From NCBI GenBank assembly GCA_910576535.1, contig CAJTKK010000016.1, positions 1 through 64,000 of the forward strand: a stretch of 64,000 nt of DNA. The letters run 5' to 3'. Source of the DNA: an uncultured Lachnospiraceae bacterium. Lineage in GTDB: Bacteria; Bacillota; Clostridia; Lachnospirales; Lachnospiraceae. The notes under the pieces are model-generated. The model did no database searches and was not told the DNA's origin. It saw only the letters and a program-made list of their open reading frames with translations. Below are positions 16,232-24,771 of this stretch, in pieces. Every line of letters begins with the position of its first letter. Positions within the stretch are counted from its first letter, which is position 1. Made by a program: the position numbers and the translations under genes.

Positions 16232-18010
16232 TTATAGCCGGAACTTGTCGGTTGCATCGCTTAGCCGGCTGACGATTCCATTGGCATCGTGTAAAGATGT
16301 ATTGACGGACTCGGAGATTTGTACCACCTCCTGGACACGGTCCGCAATATTGGATGTTCCCTGGGCGCTTTCCTGGGCCGCCTGCGAAATTCCGCTTAAG
16401 GAATCGGTAATATTGCTGATAGATGCCAGAAGCTCTTCGGAAATTGCGCTGAAATCGGCCACAAGGGAATCAATTTCCCCGGCATCTTCGTTGTAATCAT
16501 TCGCAATTGTTTCAAATAAGCCGATACTTTCCATAACTTGGCTGTCAATAAAGGATAATAAATGTTTTGCATCCCTGGCGAGGCTTCCGACAGATTCGTT
16601 AACCTGTTCCGTCACTTTTTTAATATTTTCCGTACTTTGCTTGGACTGTTCGGCAAGCTTGCGGATCTCATCTGCTACAACGGCAAACCCTTTTCCTGCA
16701 TCGCCGGCCCTGGAGGCTTCGATGCTGGCATTCAAGGACAAAAGGTTTGTCTGCGCGGTAATTTCCATAATGGATTCTGCAAGCGTGGAAATTTCAGAGA
16801 CTACCCTTACTTTTGCCAATGCTTCCTGCAAATTGCCCTCAATGGATTTCTTTTGCTGTACGAGGCTGTTTTTGCTTTCTCCTGCACAAGTCCTTGCCCC
16901 GGCCGCTTTTTTATGTATGACTTCCGCCCGCTGCGCTCCTTCTTGCGTCCGTTCGGCAATATTTCTTGCGGCGTATTCGATTTCCTTTGTCATTGCGTCA
17001 ATGTTGCTGGCAGTAGCCGCTGTCTCTTCCATAGAAGCGGAAAGCTGGGTAGTGGTAGATGATACATCTTCCACTTCGCTGTTCAGATGGGTTATATTCT
17101 GTAAGATACCGTTGACGCTTCCTGCCGTCAGGCTGGTTTCTTCCTTTACATTGCTGATTAGGCCGCCAATATTTGACCTCATGTTTTCTAATGCTTTTAA
17201 TAATTTCCCGAAGTCATCCCGGCGTTTTAAGGCGGCGCCGCTGATCTGAGCGGAAAAATCGCCTTCGGACATGCTCTGCAGCGTTTTCATTACCAGATGT
17301 AATGGCCTTGTTATATTTAAAATAGTAACGATCAGATATAAAATAATCAGGAACTCAAACAGAACGCAAACAGTGATAAATAATGTGGTTTTCTGTTCCG
17401 TAAACTGATTGGCCGATTCTGTGGAAACGGCGATTTGTTGATCAATATTATCAACATAATTTCCGGTTCCTATGACCCAGTCAAAAGGCTCATAATATTG
17501 GGTATATGCCCGTTTAGGCATAGGTTCTGTTTCGCCTTCTTTGGGGTACTGGTAATCGCTGTAGTAACTTCCGTTTGCTACGGCTCCTTGGATAAAATCT
17601 TTTACCATTTCATAACCGGTAACATCTTTGGCATTCAGGCGGTTGGTTCCTTCGGTGTCATTTCCAAGAAGAACGACGTTTACCCCATCTGACTGGTCAA
17701 TCCAGAAATACCCTTCGTCCCCGTATCTCAAATTCCTGACCTTATCCGCGGCAAGTTTCATCCCTTCTTCTTTTGTATAAATACCGGCATCAATGTCTGC
17801 CTTATAACTGTCAAGAAGCGAAATCACCTGTTCTACCTGCTGCTTAATACTGTCGTCATAGTCTTGGCGAATGTTTTCTTCTTCCTCCTGCAGGATCCGC
17901 TGATTGATCATCTGCATGTTGTTAATAGAAAAAATGATGCTGAACATCATGAAGACAATGACCATAATGCCAATAATGGCCATTTTTACCTTTACGCTTA
18001 AATTCTTCAT
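16232..18010 (-). CDS. Methyl-accepting chemotaxis protein with single-Cache sensor
   Basis: 592 residues. One membrane segment at about 5-30 and another at about 195-220 (LFITVCVLFEFLIILYLIVTIL) bracket an outside sCache_2-type domain with EGMKLAADKVRNLRYGDEGYFWI and the matching GTGNYVDNID strand. A HAMP domain (about 220-275) and a long coiled-coil signalling domain with the conserved hairpin tip IMEITAQTNLLSLNASIEASRAGDAGKGFAVVA region follow. It senses an extracellular small molecule, often an organic acid for this Cache type, and controls CheA. ATG 18010 follows GGAGGGG; a GTG-like extension to 18031 is less likely. No che or flagellar genes lie in the window. Confidence 0.93.
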   Translation of the reverse strand: MKNLSVKVKMAIIGIMVIVFMMFSIIFSINNMQMINQRILQEEEENIRQDYDDSIKQQVEQVISLLDSYKADIDAGIYTKEEGMKLAADKVRNLRYGDEGYFWIDQSDGVNVVLLGNDTEGTNRLNAKDVTGYEMVKDFIQGAVANGSYYSDYQYPKEGETEPMPKRAYTQYYEPFDWVIGTGNYVDNIDQQIAVSTESANQFTEQKTTLFITVCVLFEFLIILYLIVTILNITRPLHLVMKTLQSMSEGDFSAQISGAALKRRDDFGKLLKALENMRSNIGGLISNVKEETSLTAGSVNGILQNITHLNSEVEDVSSTTTQLSASMEETAATASNIDAMTKEIEYAARNIAERTQEGAQRAEVIHKKAAGARTCAGESKNSLVQQKKSIEGNLQEALAKVRVVSEISTLAESIMEITAQTNLLSLNASIEASRAGDAGKGFAVVADEIRKLAEQSKQSTENIKKVTEQVNESVGSLARDAKHLLSFIDSQVMESIGLFETIANDYNEDAGEIDSLVADFSAISEELLASISNITDSLSGISQAAQESAQGTSNIADRVQEVVQISESVNTSLHDANGIVSRLSDATDKFRL

Positions 18011-18226
18011 TACTACCCCTCCTTTTCCCATTTATTATAGCGCTATATCTTCTGATAATACAATAAAATTGTGCATTGTGCATAATATAATAGACAATAA
18101 TACAAATTCTTTTATTGATTTTTACTTTTTGTTTTTTCGGCAAATTTTACTCTTTTCTTGAAAAAAATGGAAAATTATGGTAGATTAACCATTATCATTA
18201 TGAATTTCAGGAATGGAGGCCGGACG

Positions 18227-19558
18227 ATGATACGGGAATATGGGACGGAAGATGTATATGAAGCATTGCAAAAACGGCTGGCATTCATTTTTGAGGAATT
18301 TGATAATATTTATCTGTCTTTTTCCGGCGGCAAAGACAGCGGGCTGCTGCTGAATCTGACCATGGATTTCCAAAAAAAGTTTTATCCGGAAAAAAGGATA
18401 GGAATTTTTCACCAGGATTTTGAAGCCCAGTATACTGTGACAACACAGTATATTGAACGTACCTTTGAACGGCTGAAAGGAGAGGCGGAATTATATTGGG
18501 TATGTCTTCCTATGGCTACCAGGACGGCGTTAAGCAGCTATGAGATGTTCTGGTATCCGTGGGATGATACGAAAAAAGAGGCTTGGGTAAGAGAAATGCC
18601 TAAGCATGACTATGTGGTTAACTTGGAGAGCAATCCAATTACGACTTACCGCTATCGTATGCATCAGGAAGATTTGGCAAAACAGTTCGGCAGATGGTAC
18701 CGTATTTCCCATGGGAATAAGAAGACGGTCTGCCTGCTCGGGATGCGGGCGGATGAGTCGCTGCAAAGGTATAGTGCATTTTTGAACAAAAGATACGGAT
18801 ATAAAAATGAATGCTGGATCAGCAGGCAGTTTAAAAACGTATGGTGCGCTTCCCCTTTATATGACTGGAACTTAGAGGATATATGGCACGCCAATTACTT
18901 GTTTAACTATGATTATAATCGTTTGTATGATTTGTACTATATGGCGGGGCTTAAGGCGTCCCAGATGCGTGTGGCTTCCCCGTTCAACGATTATTCCAAG
19001 GACAGCCTGAACCTATACCGGGTGCTTGACCCGGAGATATGGGCAAAGCTGGTAGGAAGAGTACAGGGGGCAAATTTCGCTTGCATTTATGCCAGGTCGA
19101 AAGCGATGGGATACCGCAGCATTACTTTGCCGGAAGGGCATACATGGGAATCTTATACGAGATTTTTGCTGGATACGCTCCCGGTCAGGCTGAGGAACAA
19201 TTATGTAAAAAAATTCAATACTTCCATAAAGTTCTGGCATGAAAAAGGGGGAGGACTGGAAGAAGAAACCATTAAGGAATTGGAAGAACACGGCTATAAA
19301 ATAAAACGGAACGGGGTTTCCAACTATACATTGAACAAAAAATCCCGGGTAATTTTTATGGAAAAGATCCCGGATAACACGGATGATATAAAAACAAGCA
19401 AAGATATCCCAAGCTGGAAAAGGATGTGCTATTGCATTTTAAAAAATGACCATATATGCCGGTCAATGGGGTTTGGGCTAAACAGGCAGCAGCAAAAAGC
19501 GATTGATATGATAAAGAACAGATATAAAGGATTGGAGGGAATGGATGGAGAAATATAA
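18227..19558 (+). CDS. ibrA: IbrA-like PAPS-reductase-family protein (DUF3440)
   Basis: 443 residues. The PP-loop SFSGGKDSGLLLNL near residue 30 belongs to the adenine-nucleotide alpha-hydrolase superfamily shared with phosphoadenylylsulfate reductase and DndC. The middle (WCASPLYDWNLEDIWHAN, about 205-222) and the C-terminal DUF3440 region are typical of IbrA, named from the E. coli immunoglobulin-binding regulator pair. No CxxC cluster like that of true PAPS reductase is obvious. ATG 18227 has GGAGG 9 bases upstream; in-frame codons back to 18158 lack one. It overlaps ibrB by 14 bases. Its chemistry is not established; ATP-pyrophosphatase activity is inferred from the loop. Confidence 0.85.
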   Translation: MIREYGTEDVYEALQKRLAFIFEEFDNIYLSFSGGKDSGLLLNLTMDFQKKFYPEKRIGIFHQDFEAQYTVTTQYIERTFERLKGEAELYWVCLPMATRTALSSYEMFWYPWDDTKKEAWVREMPKHDYVVNLESNPITTYRYRMHQEDLAKQFGRWYRISHGNKKTVCLLGMRADESLQRYSAFLNKRYGYKNECWISRQFKNVWCASPLYDWNLEDIWHANYLFNYDYNRLYDLYYMAGLKASQMRVASPFNDYSKDSLNLYRVLDPEIWAKLVGRVQGANFACIYARSKAMGYRSITLPEGHTWESYTRFLLDTLPVRLRNNYVKKFNTSIKFWHEKGGGLEEETIKELEEHGYKIKRNGVSNYTLNKKSRVIFMEKIPDNTDDIKTSKDIPSWKRMCYCILKNDHICRSMGFGLNRQQQKAIDMIKNRYKGLEGMDGEI

Positions 19559-20126
19559 AAGCCCGGTTTATAATGTAATTGCTGTGCCAGTATATAAGAT
19601 CAAGCCTAATAATTACAACCCGAATGCCGTGGCGCCGCCGGAAATGCGCCTGCTTTACCAAAGCATTAAAATGGACGGATACACGATGCCCATCGTGTGT
19701 TATTATAAAAAAGAAACGGATGAATATATTATTGTGGACGGTTTTCACCGGTATAGGGTCATGATAGAGCATGAAGATATTTTTGAACGGGAAGAGGGGA
19801 TGCTTCCGGTATCTGTAATCAATAAGCCGATTGACCAGCGGATGGCCAGTACCATCCGGCACAACCGGGCAAGGGGGAACCACAATGTGGATCTGATGAG
19901 CAATATTATCAAAGAACTGCATGAGATTGGCCGCTCCGATGCATGGATTTCCAGGCATCTGGGAATGGATAAGGATGAGATCCTGCGGCTGAAACAAATT
20001 ACTGGATTAGCGGCGCTTTTCCAGGATGTAAAATTCGGTAAGGCATGGCGTCCGGCAGAAGAGGAAAAGGAAATGGAGGAAGTGGCAATTGAGAAAAACA
20101 AAACGGCTGGGGAAGGGAAAAAATAA
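19545..20126 (+). CDS. ibrB: IbrB-like ParB/sulfiredoxin-fold protein
   Basis: 193 residues. A ParB/Srx N-terminal domain (about 10-110) is seen from VYKIKPNNYNPN, then YIIVDGFHRYRVM, the usual nucleotide-binding DGxHR box, and STIRHNRARGNHN. A helix-turn-helix-like part (ISRHLGMDKDEILRLKQITG) follows and then a charged tail. It starts inside ibrA with GGATTGGAGG before the ATG, so the two are translationally coupled. In E. coli IbrB works with IbrA to raise expression of immunoglobulin-binding proteins; in Firmicutes the pair is often near mobile DNA, and its task is unknown. The ParB fold with DGxHR can hydrolyse CTP or ATP in relatives. Confidence 0.85.
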   Translation: MEKYKSPVYNVIAVPVYKIKPNNYNPNAVAPPEMRLLYQSIKMDGYTMPIVCYYKKETDEYIIVDGFHRYRVMIEHEDIFEREEGMLPVSVINKPIDQRMASTIRHNRARGNHNVDLMSNIIKELHEIGRSDAWISRHLGMDKDEILRLKQITGLAALFQDVKFGKAWRPAEEEKEMEEVAIEKNKTAGEGKK

Positions 20127-20156
20127 AAAGCTGTTTTAGGATTCTATCATATAAGG

Positions 20157-20200
20157 AGCGGCAGGATAACCGGATATGCAAAATGGTTATCCTGCCGCTT
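20157..20200. terminator. Bidirectional terminator between ibrB and the DUF4430 gene
   Basis: A near-perfect 15-base stem AGCGGCAGGATAACC / GGTTATCCTGCCGCT lies between the two convergent genes, with A/T-rich flanks on both sides. Confidence 0.85.
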
Positions 20201-20225
20201 TCCTTTATGTATGGCATGGGAATGC

Positions 20226-20642
20226 CTAGCCGTCATAGCCGGTGGTCAGGGTCAATTCGTAATGTTCCCCGTCCGCAATGGGAGTAGAATCTGCGCCGGT
20301 ATTGAGCTGCTCCCCGTCTTTGGTGATTTTCCACCATTCCTGGGCGGATTCGTCGGCGGTCTCTCCGTCGGCAGTAAGGATATAAAGGCCATAGGAGCTT
20401 TGGTTATCTTCCACTACTCCTTCGGCTACGAGAGCCGGGCCTAAATATTCTTCTTGCGTGTTCAACGTAAAGTCTTTGCTGCTGCTATCGCCGTGGATGA
20501 CCTGTACGGTAATCTGCTTACTGCCGGCAATGCCTTGGGGTGATGCAATACGCCATACAAGAAGCAGTATAGCGGCTGCTGCAGCCAGACAGATAGCTGC
20601 AACGGCTATTTTTTTGTTCAAATCTTTGGAATTTTTTGTCAT
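20226..20642 (-). CDS. Membrane-anchored DUF4430 protein under a cobalamin riboswitch
   Basis: 138 residues from ATG 20642, which has GGGAGG 7 bases upstream. A basic start (MTKNSKDLNKK) and a hydrophobic segment at about 12-35 (IAVAAICLAAAAAILLLVW) anchor it in the membrane with the rest outside. The remainder is a DUF4430 domain (strands TVQVIHGDS, EEYLGPALVAEGVV, SYGLYILTADGE, WWKITKDGEQLNTG, DGEHYELTLT). DUF4430 resembles the C-terminal beta domain of transcobalamin/intrinsic factor, and the leader holds a cobalamin riboswitch, so I infer a surface B12- or corrinoid-binding protein. It is alone: no transporter or synthesis gene is adjacent. Confidence 0.8.
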   Translation of the reverse strand: MTKNSKDLNKKIAVAAICLAAAAAILLLVWRIASPQGIAGSKQITVQVIHGDSSSKDFTLNTQEEYLGPALVAEGVVEDNQSSYGLYILTADGETADESAQEWWKITKDGEQLNTGADSTPIADGEHYELTLTTGYDG

Positions 20643-20837
20643 GTTTTTTCCTCCCAATTCTCTGATGTATGTAAAAGCCTTCATCAGCCAAAAAAGGTAC
20701 TGGAATTGGCAATAAAAATGTGGACATCTAAAGATGGCCACGGTACATAAAGCCTTTGAGCATAAAGCATCAAAGACAGACGGTACAATCAAGCCCTCGT
20801 GATCTGGAATAAAAAAGCCATATTCCCGTACCAGCCA

Positions 20838-21012
20838 GCCGGCAGGTTTCCTGACTTGTAAGTCATCACGCGCCATCGCCTTCCCAACGATTGTCAGTGG
20901 CTGTCATTGCAGACATAGACCGCGCGCTCATTACATACAGTGACGAGATCGTACAGGCATCCCACCTGTTTCCCTATTATCCGTCCTTCCTTGATGGGAG
21001 GACGGCACCGGC
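20838..21012 (-). promoter_or_regulatory. Cobalamin riboswitch
   Basis: Read on the minus strand the aptamer signatures come in order: GGTGCCGTC, AATAGGGAA, a purine-rich stem GGTGGGATGCC, GTCACTGT, the B12-box region GCCACTGACAATCGT, GGGAAGGCG, GATGACTTACAAGTCAGGA and the closing ACCTGCC. Around 195 bases of expression platform separate it from the DUF4430 start. I cannot decide from sequence which hairpin is the switch. An apparent plus-strand reading frame inside it is a by-product. Confidence 0.9.
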
Positions 21013-21162
21013 TGCTTTCTGTATGAAAATAATCAGAATAACAATTCCAATTATTTTATTCCAATCCCCAATATAACATTGACAAAGAGATTTGTCCAGA
21101 TGAATTTGGGGAATTAAGCGGAAATTAACTTTTGGCAAAATGGTGCGTCCGGGTTTTTCCGG

Positions 21163-22002
21163 TTAGCAGAACAACTGAATGCTTTGCCCGCAGGATAAAT
21201 CATGCAGATGCCCCATATAGTTTTTCATAAATTCAGACTGCCGCCGGCCGGTACAGTGACATGTGTAGTATTCGGTCTGAAAACTGTCAAGGTATTGCGC
21301 GTGTTCTTTTAATGTATCATCCAGCGGCAGCTTAGAAAAATGAAAACCTCCGATCAGGACATCCGGCCGGAACCATTCTTCAATATTTAAAATCCCTTTG
21401 TGGGAACAGCCGCTGAACAAGACAGTGTGATTCTCTTCTTCGGCCAGCAAATATTGTTCATGGCGGAAATCTTCGGGCAAAAGGAGACCGTTTTCCATGA
21501 TCTGGAGGCCGGAATCCCCGGGTTCGTGTTTAGGTAAAAGTTTTCCGGAGGAGGCGTTCTTTGGGCGTGACAGAGGCGATTGCCGCTGCCGCTCTTTTTC
21601 GTGACAGGGATAGAGGGTCAGGCCTTGGCCGATAACCGTTTTGCTATCAATAAAAACCAGCCGTTCATGCTCTTTCAGGGCAGTGTCCAGCCCTATATAT
21701 TTTTCTGCGCCGTGGTAATGAGGTTCAAAGGCATAGCGGCTGAGATAGATGGGAGCTGTATGGTTGATCCTCAAAAAGGTTTCCAGTCCTCCCCCATGGT
21801 CATAATGCCCATGGGAAAGAACCGCGATATCCACGGCTGCAAGATCAATCCCCAGTGCAGCGGCATTCTTGGAGAAAAGATCAGACTGGCCCATATCGAA
21901 AAGAATCTTATGGTTTCCAGTTTCAATATATAAGCTCAAGCCATGTTCGGTGAGCATGTCTTCCCGCTTTGTCTTATTTTCAAGTAAAGCTGTAATTTTC
22001 AT
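21163..22002 (-). CDS. MBL-fold metallo-hydrolase (PqsE/MptA-like subgroup)
   Basis: 279 residues. The zinc-binding signature SHGHYDHGGG (HxHxDH) lies at about residues 55-64. Other ligands are in LFSGCSHKGI (His) and GGFHF near the C-terminus, and an early strand YIETGNHKILFDMGQS is typical. The closest named relatives are dihydropterin-ribofuranosylaminobenzene phosphate synthase-like hydrolases in anaerobes, but the substrate is not predictable. The start ATG 22002 follows AGGAGGAAC; the open frame extends 12 codons further. A Cys/His-rich tail (YYTCHCTGRRQSEFM) may add metal binding. It stands alone. Confidence 0.85.
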   Translation of the reverse strand: MKITALLENKTKREDMLTEHGLSLYIETGNHKILFDMGQSDLFSKNAAALGIDLAAVDIAVLSHGHYDHGGGLETFLRINHTAPIYLSRYAFEPHYHGAEKYIGLDTALKEHERLVFIDSKTVIGQGLTLYPCHEKERQRQSPLSRPKNASSGKLLPKHEPGDSGLQIMENGLLLPEDFRHEQYLLAEEENHTVLFSGCSHKGILNIEEWFRPDVLIGGFHFSKLPLDDTLKEHAQYLDSFQTEYYTCHCTGRRQSEFMKNYMGHLHDLSCGQSIQLFC

Positions 22003-22365
22003 TCCTGTTCCTCCTTTTTCTGGCAGTATTGATATCATTCAGATGGCAAAAAAGCCTGACGTTTTTTGACTGCCTGGATTCTGGTAATTATAATATAGCA
22101 AATTTCCTGCTGATGAAAAACAGTTTGCTTATTTTTTTATGTAATTTGTCGAATAGAATATATGAGATGGGGGATAACCGCACGATGACATGATATATGA
22201 TTTGATTCAAAAAAAGATGGATTGCCAGGGAGCCGGGTACGCAAACAAAAGCCAAAATGATTATAAAGCAATAAAATTATTGTAAAAAACTTTATTTCTT
22301 TAAATAGTTTTTTCCGGCTGTTTGGGGATAGGATATTTATAAAACGGATAACGTTATCGAATATT

Positions 22366-22923
22366 CTAACGATACATTTTTGTTTCTTCCAGAAAGGATA
22401 TCAAAGGTTTGATATATTCTCCGGATGAAATATCATAGGATGTTGAAATAACCCGTTCAAATTCTCTGTCTTCCGCTGTTTTATCTGTTTTGTTCTTCAG
22501 TTTGTTTTTCATAACAGCGGCAAAAATTTTCATTATTATCTTTTCATGTAATGGCATTTTTTCATAACATAGGCCGCCAGGCATATAAAAATGAGGGACT
22601 TGGCGTAATTCGCTTTCGCTCAGGTTATTTTTCCAGGCTTGCCTTATGGACTCTGTTGCCGTGCCGGGCATAGCTCCCGTTGCAAAAACAACCAAGGTTT
22701 TCCCGTTGGTTTCTGCAACCAGCTTTTTGGCTTTTTCTAGCCCATCGACTGTCCCGGCGTGAAATCTGCCGCCAAATACAATGGTATCATATGGAAGTAA
22801 TGTTTTGGCGGTAACATCTTTGAGATCCATAGCCGGGCAGGCCATTTCGCCGGCGATCATTTCGGCATATTTTTTTGTAAAACCTGTTACGCTTTTGTAG
22901 CAGACGAATATTTTCTTTTTCAT
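22366..22923 (-). CDS. Flavodoxin-domain protein
   Basis: 185 residues. The start KKKIFVCYKSVTGFTKKYAEMIA is the FMN phosphate loop (S/T-x-T-G-x-T pattern) of flavodoxins. It continues with DTIVFGGRFHAGTVDGLEKAK and LVVFATGAMPG, as in the HemG-like/flavodoxin_5 group. The C-terminal 60 residues are helical and charged. It is likely an FMN electron carrier or NAD(P)H-linked reductase partner in the cytoplasm. GGGGGAAG precedes the ATG. The roughly 360 bases between it and the MBL gene are AT-rich and hold no gene. Confidence 0.85.
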   Translation of the reverse strand: MKKKIFVCYKSVTGFTKKYAEMIAGEMACPAMDLKDVTAKTLLPYDTIVFGGRFHAGTVDGLEKAKKLVAETNGKTLVVFATGAMPGTATESIRQAWKNNLSESELRQVPHFYMPGGLCYEKMPLHEKIIMKIFAAVMKNKLKNKTDKTAEDREFERVISTSYDISSGEYIKPLISFLEETKMYR

Positions 22924-23160
22924 GACTGTCTTCCCCCGTTTTAATAAATATTTTTGCCCTCAGCGTCCTCTTGCCCGCTGAGGGTAGATTCTTTTATGTA
23001 ATTTTATTATACTAGAAACAGGGAGATTGGCAATCCGGTAAAAGGAATTGTCAGATCAATTTTAATATAAGGCAGCGCTTGGGGTACAAAACCGGGTGTT
23101 TCCTTGCCCGCTGGGGGCAGCGGATATTGTCATATAAAAAATAAATAATGGAGGCATGGA

Positions 23161-23400
23161 ATGAATGGCTTGATTCAAAATATTGATAAACTTCATACTA
23201 CCAGAATGGGAGCAGAGCGGGTCAAAAGAAATTTGCAGTTAGAAGAGGATGCCGTCCAATGGTGCAGGGCGCGGATTCTGGATCAGAATGCCGTTATGGA
23301 AAAAACGGGGAAGAACTGGTATGTCATTGCAGGGGCGTGAAGGATAACAATCAATGCGCATAGCTATACGATAATTACAGCCCATAAAATAAAAAAATAA
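23161..23400 (+). pseudogene. DUF3781 gene interrupted by an in-frame TGA
   Basis: Reading from ATG 23161 (preceded by AATAATGGAGGC) gives 59 residues beginning MNGLIQNIDKLHTTRMGAE and running to GKNWYVIAGA, then TGA at 23338-23340. The same frame continues without shift for 19 codons (RITINAHSYTIITAHKIKK) to TAA at 23400. These last residues are the conserved C-terminus of DUF3781 proteins, so one base change has probably broken a roughly 79-residue gene. The family function is unknown. It is not in a string of genes. Confidence 0.82.
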
Positions 23401-23525
23401 CTTGTACATATTTAAATGCCAAAAGCTATTTCATGCGGGGAATGCCTTAAGCAGAAACGTTCCCCGGCAGGACTGGCTGCTGTAAAGCGGTGGGATAAAA
23501 AAGCGTGGATTTAGGAGGAGAAAGA

Positions 23526-24122
23526 ATGAGTATTGATGCAATTTATAGCAGAAGGAGCATTAGGTCATTTCAGGACAAGGAAGTGCCGCTGGAATGTATC
23601 TATGCCATATTGAATGCGGGGAGGGCGGCTCCGTCCGCTAAGAATAGGCAGCCTTGGAAATACATCGTGTTTGGAAGGAAAAGGAAAAAAGGGCTGATGG
23701 AAGCTATGAAAGCGGGGCTGGAGAGGGAAGAGAAAGGCACGACGGATTTGCCTGGTTCAAGGTATGGCATTCCGGATGCAAAAAATACTTTAAAAATTAT
23801 GGAGGAAGCCCCGCTCATCATTATTGTGCTGAATACAAATGGGAAATCCCCGTTTTTGCCGGTTGACAATGACGGGCGCGTTGCTGAAATATGTGATTCT
23901 CTGTCTATCGGGGCTTCTGTTGAGAATATCATACTTGCGGCGGAGGACTTTGGGCTGGGTTCTTTGTGGATTGCCAATACATGTTTTGCATACCCGGAAC
24001 TGACAGCTTATTTAGGCACAGACAGCCAGCTTACCGGGGCAATCGCTGTAGGTTATGCGGACGAAAAGCCTGCACAACGTCCAAGGAAGAAATTAGAGGA
24101 GATTGCTGAGTTCCGGTTGTAG
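23526..24122 (+). CDS. Nitroreductase-family FMN protein
   Basis: 198 residues. The FMN-binding start IYSRRSIRSFQDKEV holds the RRSIR motif, followed by AGRAAPSAKNRQPWKYIV (PSAxNxQPW) and a later ILAAEDFGLGSLWI, all usual in NfsA/FRP-like nitroreductases. It probably reduces quinones, nitro compounds or flavins with NAD(P)H. The chosen ATG has AGGAGGAG upstream; a GTG at 23505 is less likely. Full length for the short clostridial subgroup, with a Lys/Arg-rich tail. No partner gene. Confidence 0.9.
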   Translation: MSIDAIYSRRSIRSFQDKEVPLECIYAILNAGRAAPSAKNRQPWKYIVFGRKRKKGLMEAMKAGLEREEKGTTDLPGSRYGIPDAKNTLKIMEEAPLIIIVLNTNGKSPFLPVDNDGRVAEICDSLSIGASVENIILAAEDFGLGSLWIANTCFAYPELTAYLGTDSQLTGAIAVGYADEKPAQRPRKKLEEIAEFRL

Positions 24123-24332
24123 ATTCGATCGTTTTGCGTCATAGACTTGCGCAGTTATTTCAGGAAGCTTGCCTGCAGGATAGCTTATCATATTATAGCG
24201 CCGGTGACAGATGCCGTAAGATATGGTAAGGGAAAACATACTGCCCATATCCGAAGAAAAAATAGAGAAATGCGACATGCTAATGTCACATTTCCAATGA
24301 TAGAATGGAAGGCAGCAAAGGAGGGATTTGAT

Positions 24333-24680
24333 ATGCCGTTTACGGAAATATGCATTTATCAGGTTAAGCCGCAAAAGGCGGAAGAATTTGAAGCGCTGAT
24401 GTTTGAAATGAAAGGTTTTTTGGAAAAGCAGAGGGGATTGCTGATGCTCCGGCTGATTAAAAGGGGGTACCGCATAGATATGGAACAAATTAGAGAGGGG
24501 CTTCCGCCCTTAAAAATTACCCGCATTGTAAAAAGTGTGAAATACATGCTTTATTGGGAATTCGATACGAAAGAAAGTTATGGGGAAGCGCAAAAAACAC
24601 TTTACGACAGCTACTGGAAATCTATGGAAAAGTGCCTGACGGTGCCGCATGACAAGTATTTGGGGGAGGTGATGTTTTGA
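24333..24680 (+). CDS. Small dimeric alpha/beta-barrel (antibiotic biosynthesis monooxygenase-like) protein
   Basis: 115 residues starting at ATG 24333 with AAGGAGGG before it; an open frame extends to 24147 but has no ribosome site. MPFTEICIYQVKPQKAEEFE, then LEKQRGLLMLRLIKRG and YMLYWEFDTKESYGEA, match the beta-alpha-beta pattern of ABM-like domains, which dimerise and often act as small monooxygenases or sensors. No cofactor residues can be picked out. The YafY-type regulator gene begins 91 bases downstream and may control it, a common pairing for enzyme and WYL regulator. Confidence 0.75.
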   Translation: MPFTEICIYQVKPQKAEEFEALMFEMKGFLEKQRGLLMLRLIKRGYRIDMEQIREGLPPLKITRIVKSVKYMLYWEFDTKESYGEAQKTLYDSYWKSMEKCLTVPHDKYLGEVMF

Positions 24681-24771
24681 TTCCGTTAACGTGTGGCGGA
24701 TTCCTGTTATTCAGATCATAGAAACAGCTTAAAACGGCTTGCCGTTAAAAACAAGAAAGAAGAGTAATCAT

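Noticed and set aside
20891..21076. Plus-strand reading frame opposite the DUF4430 leader
   Set aside because: It lies inside the cobalamin riboswitch of the other strand and resembles no protein.
23338..23340. TGA as selenocysteine codon in the DUF3781 gene
   Set aside because: No SECIS-like hairpin directly after it was seen and the family has no Cys at this place; a nonsense mutation is simpler.
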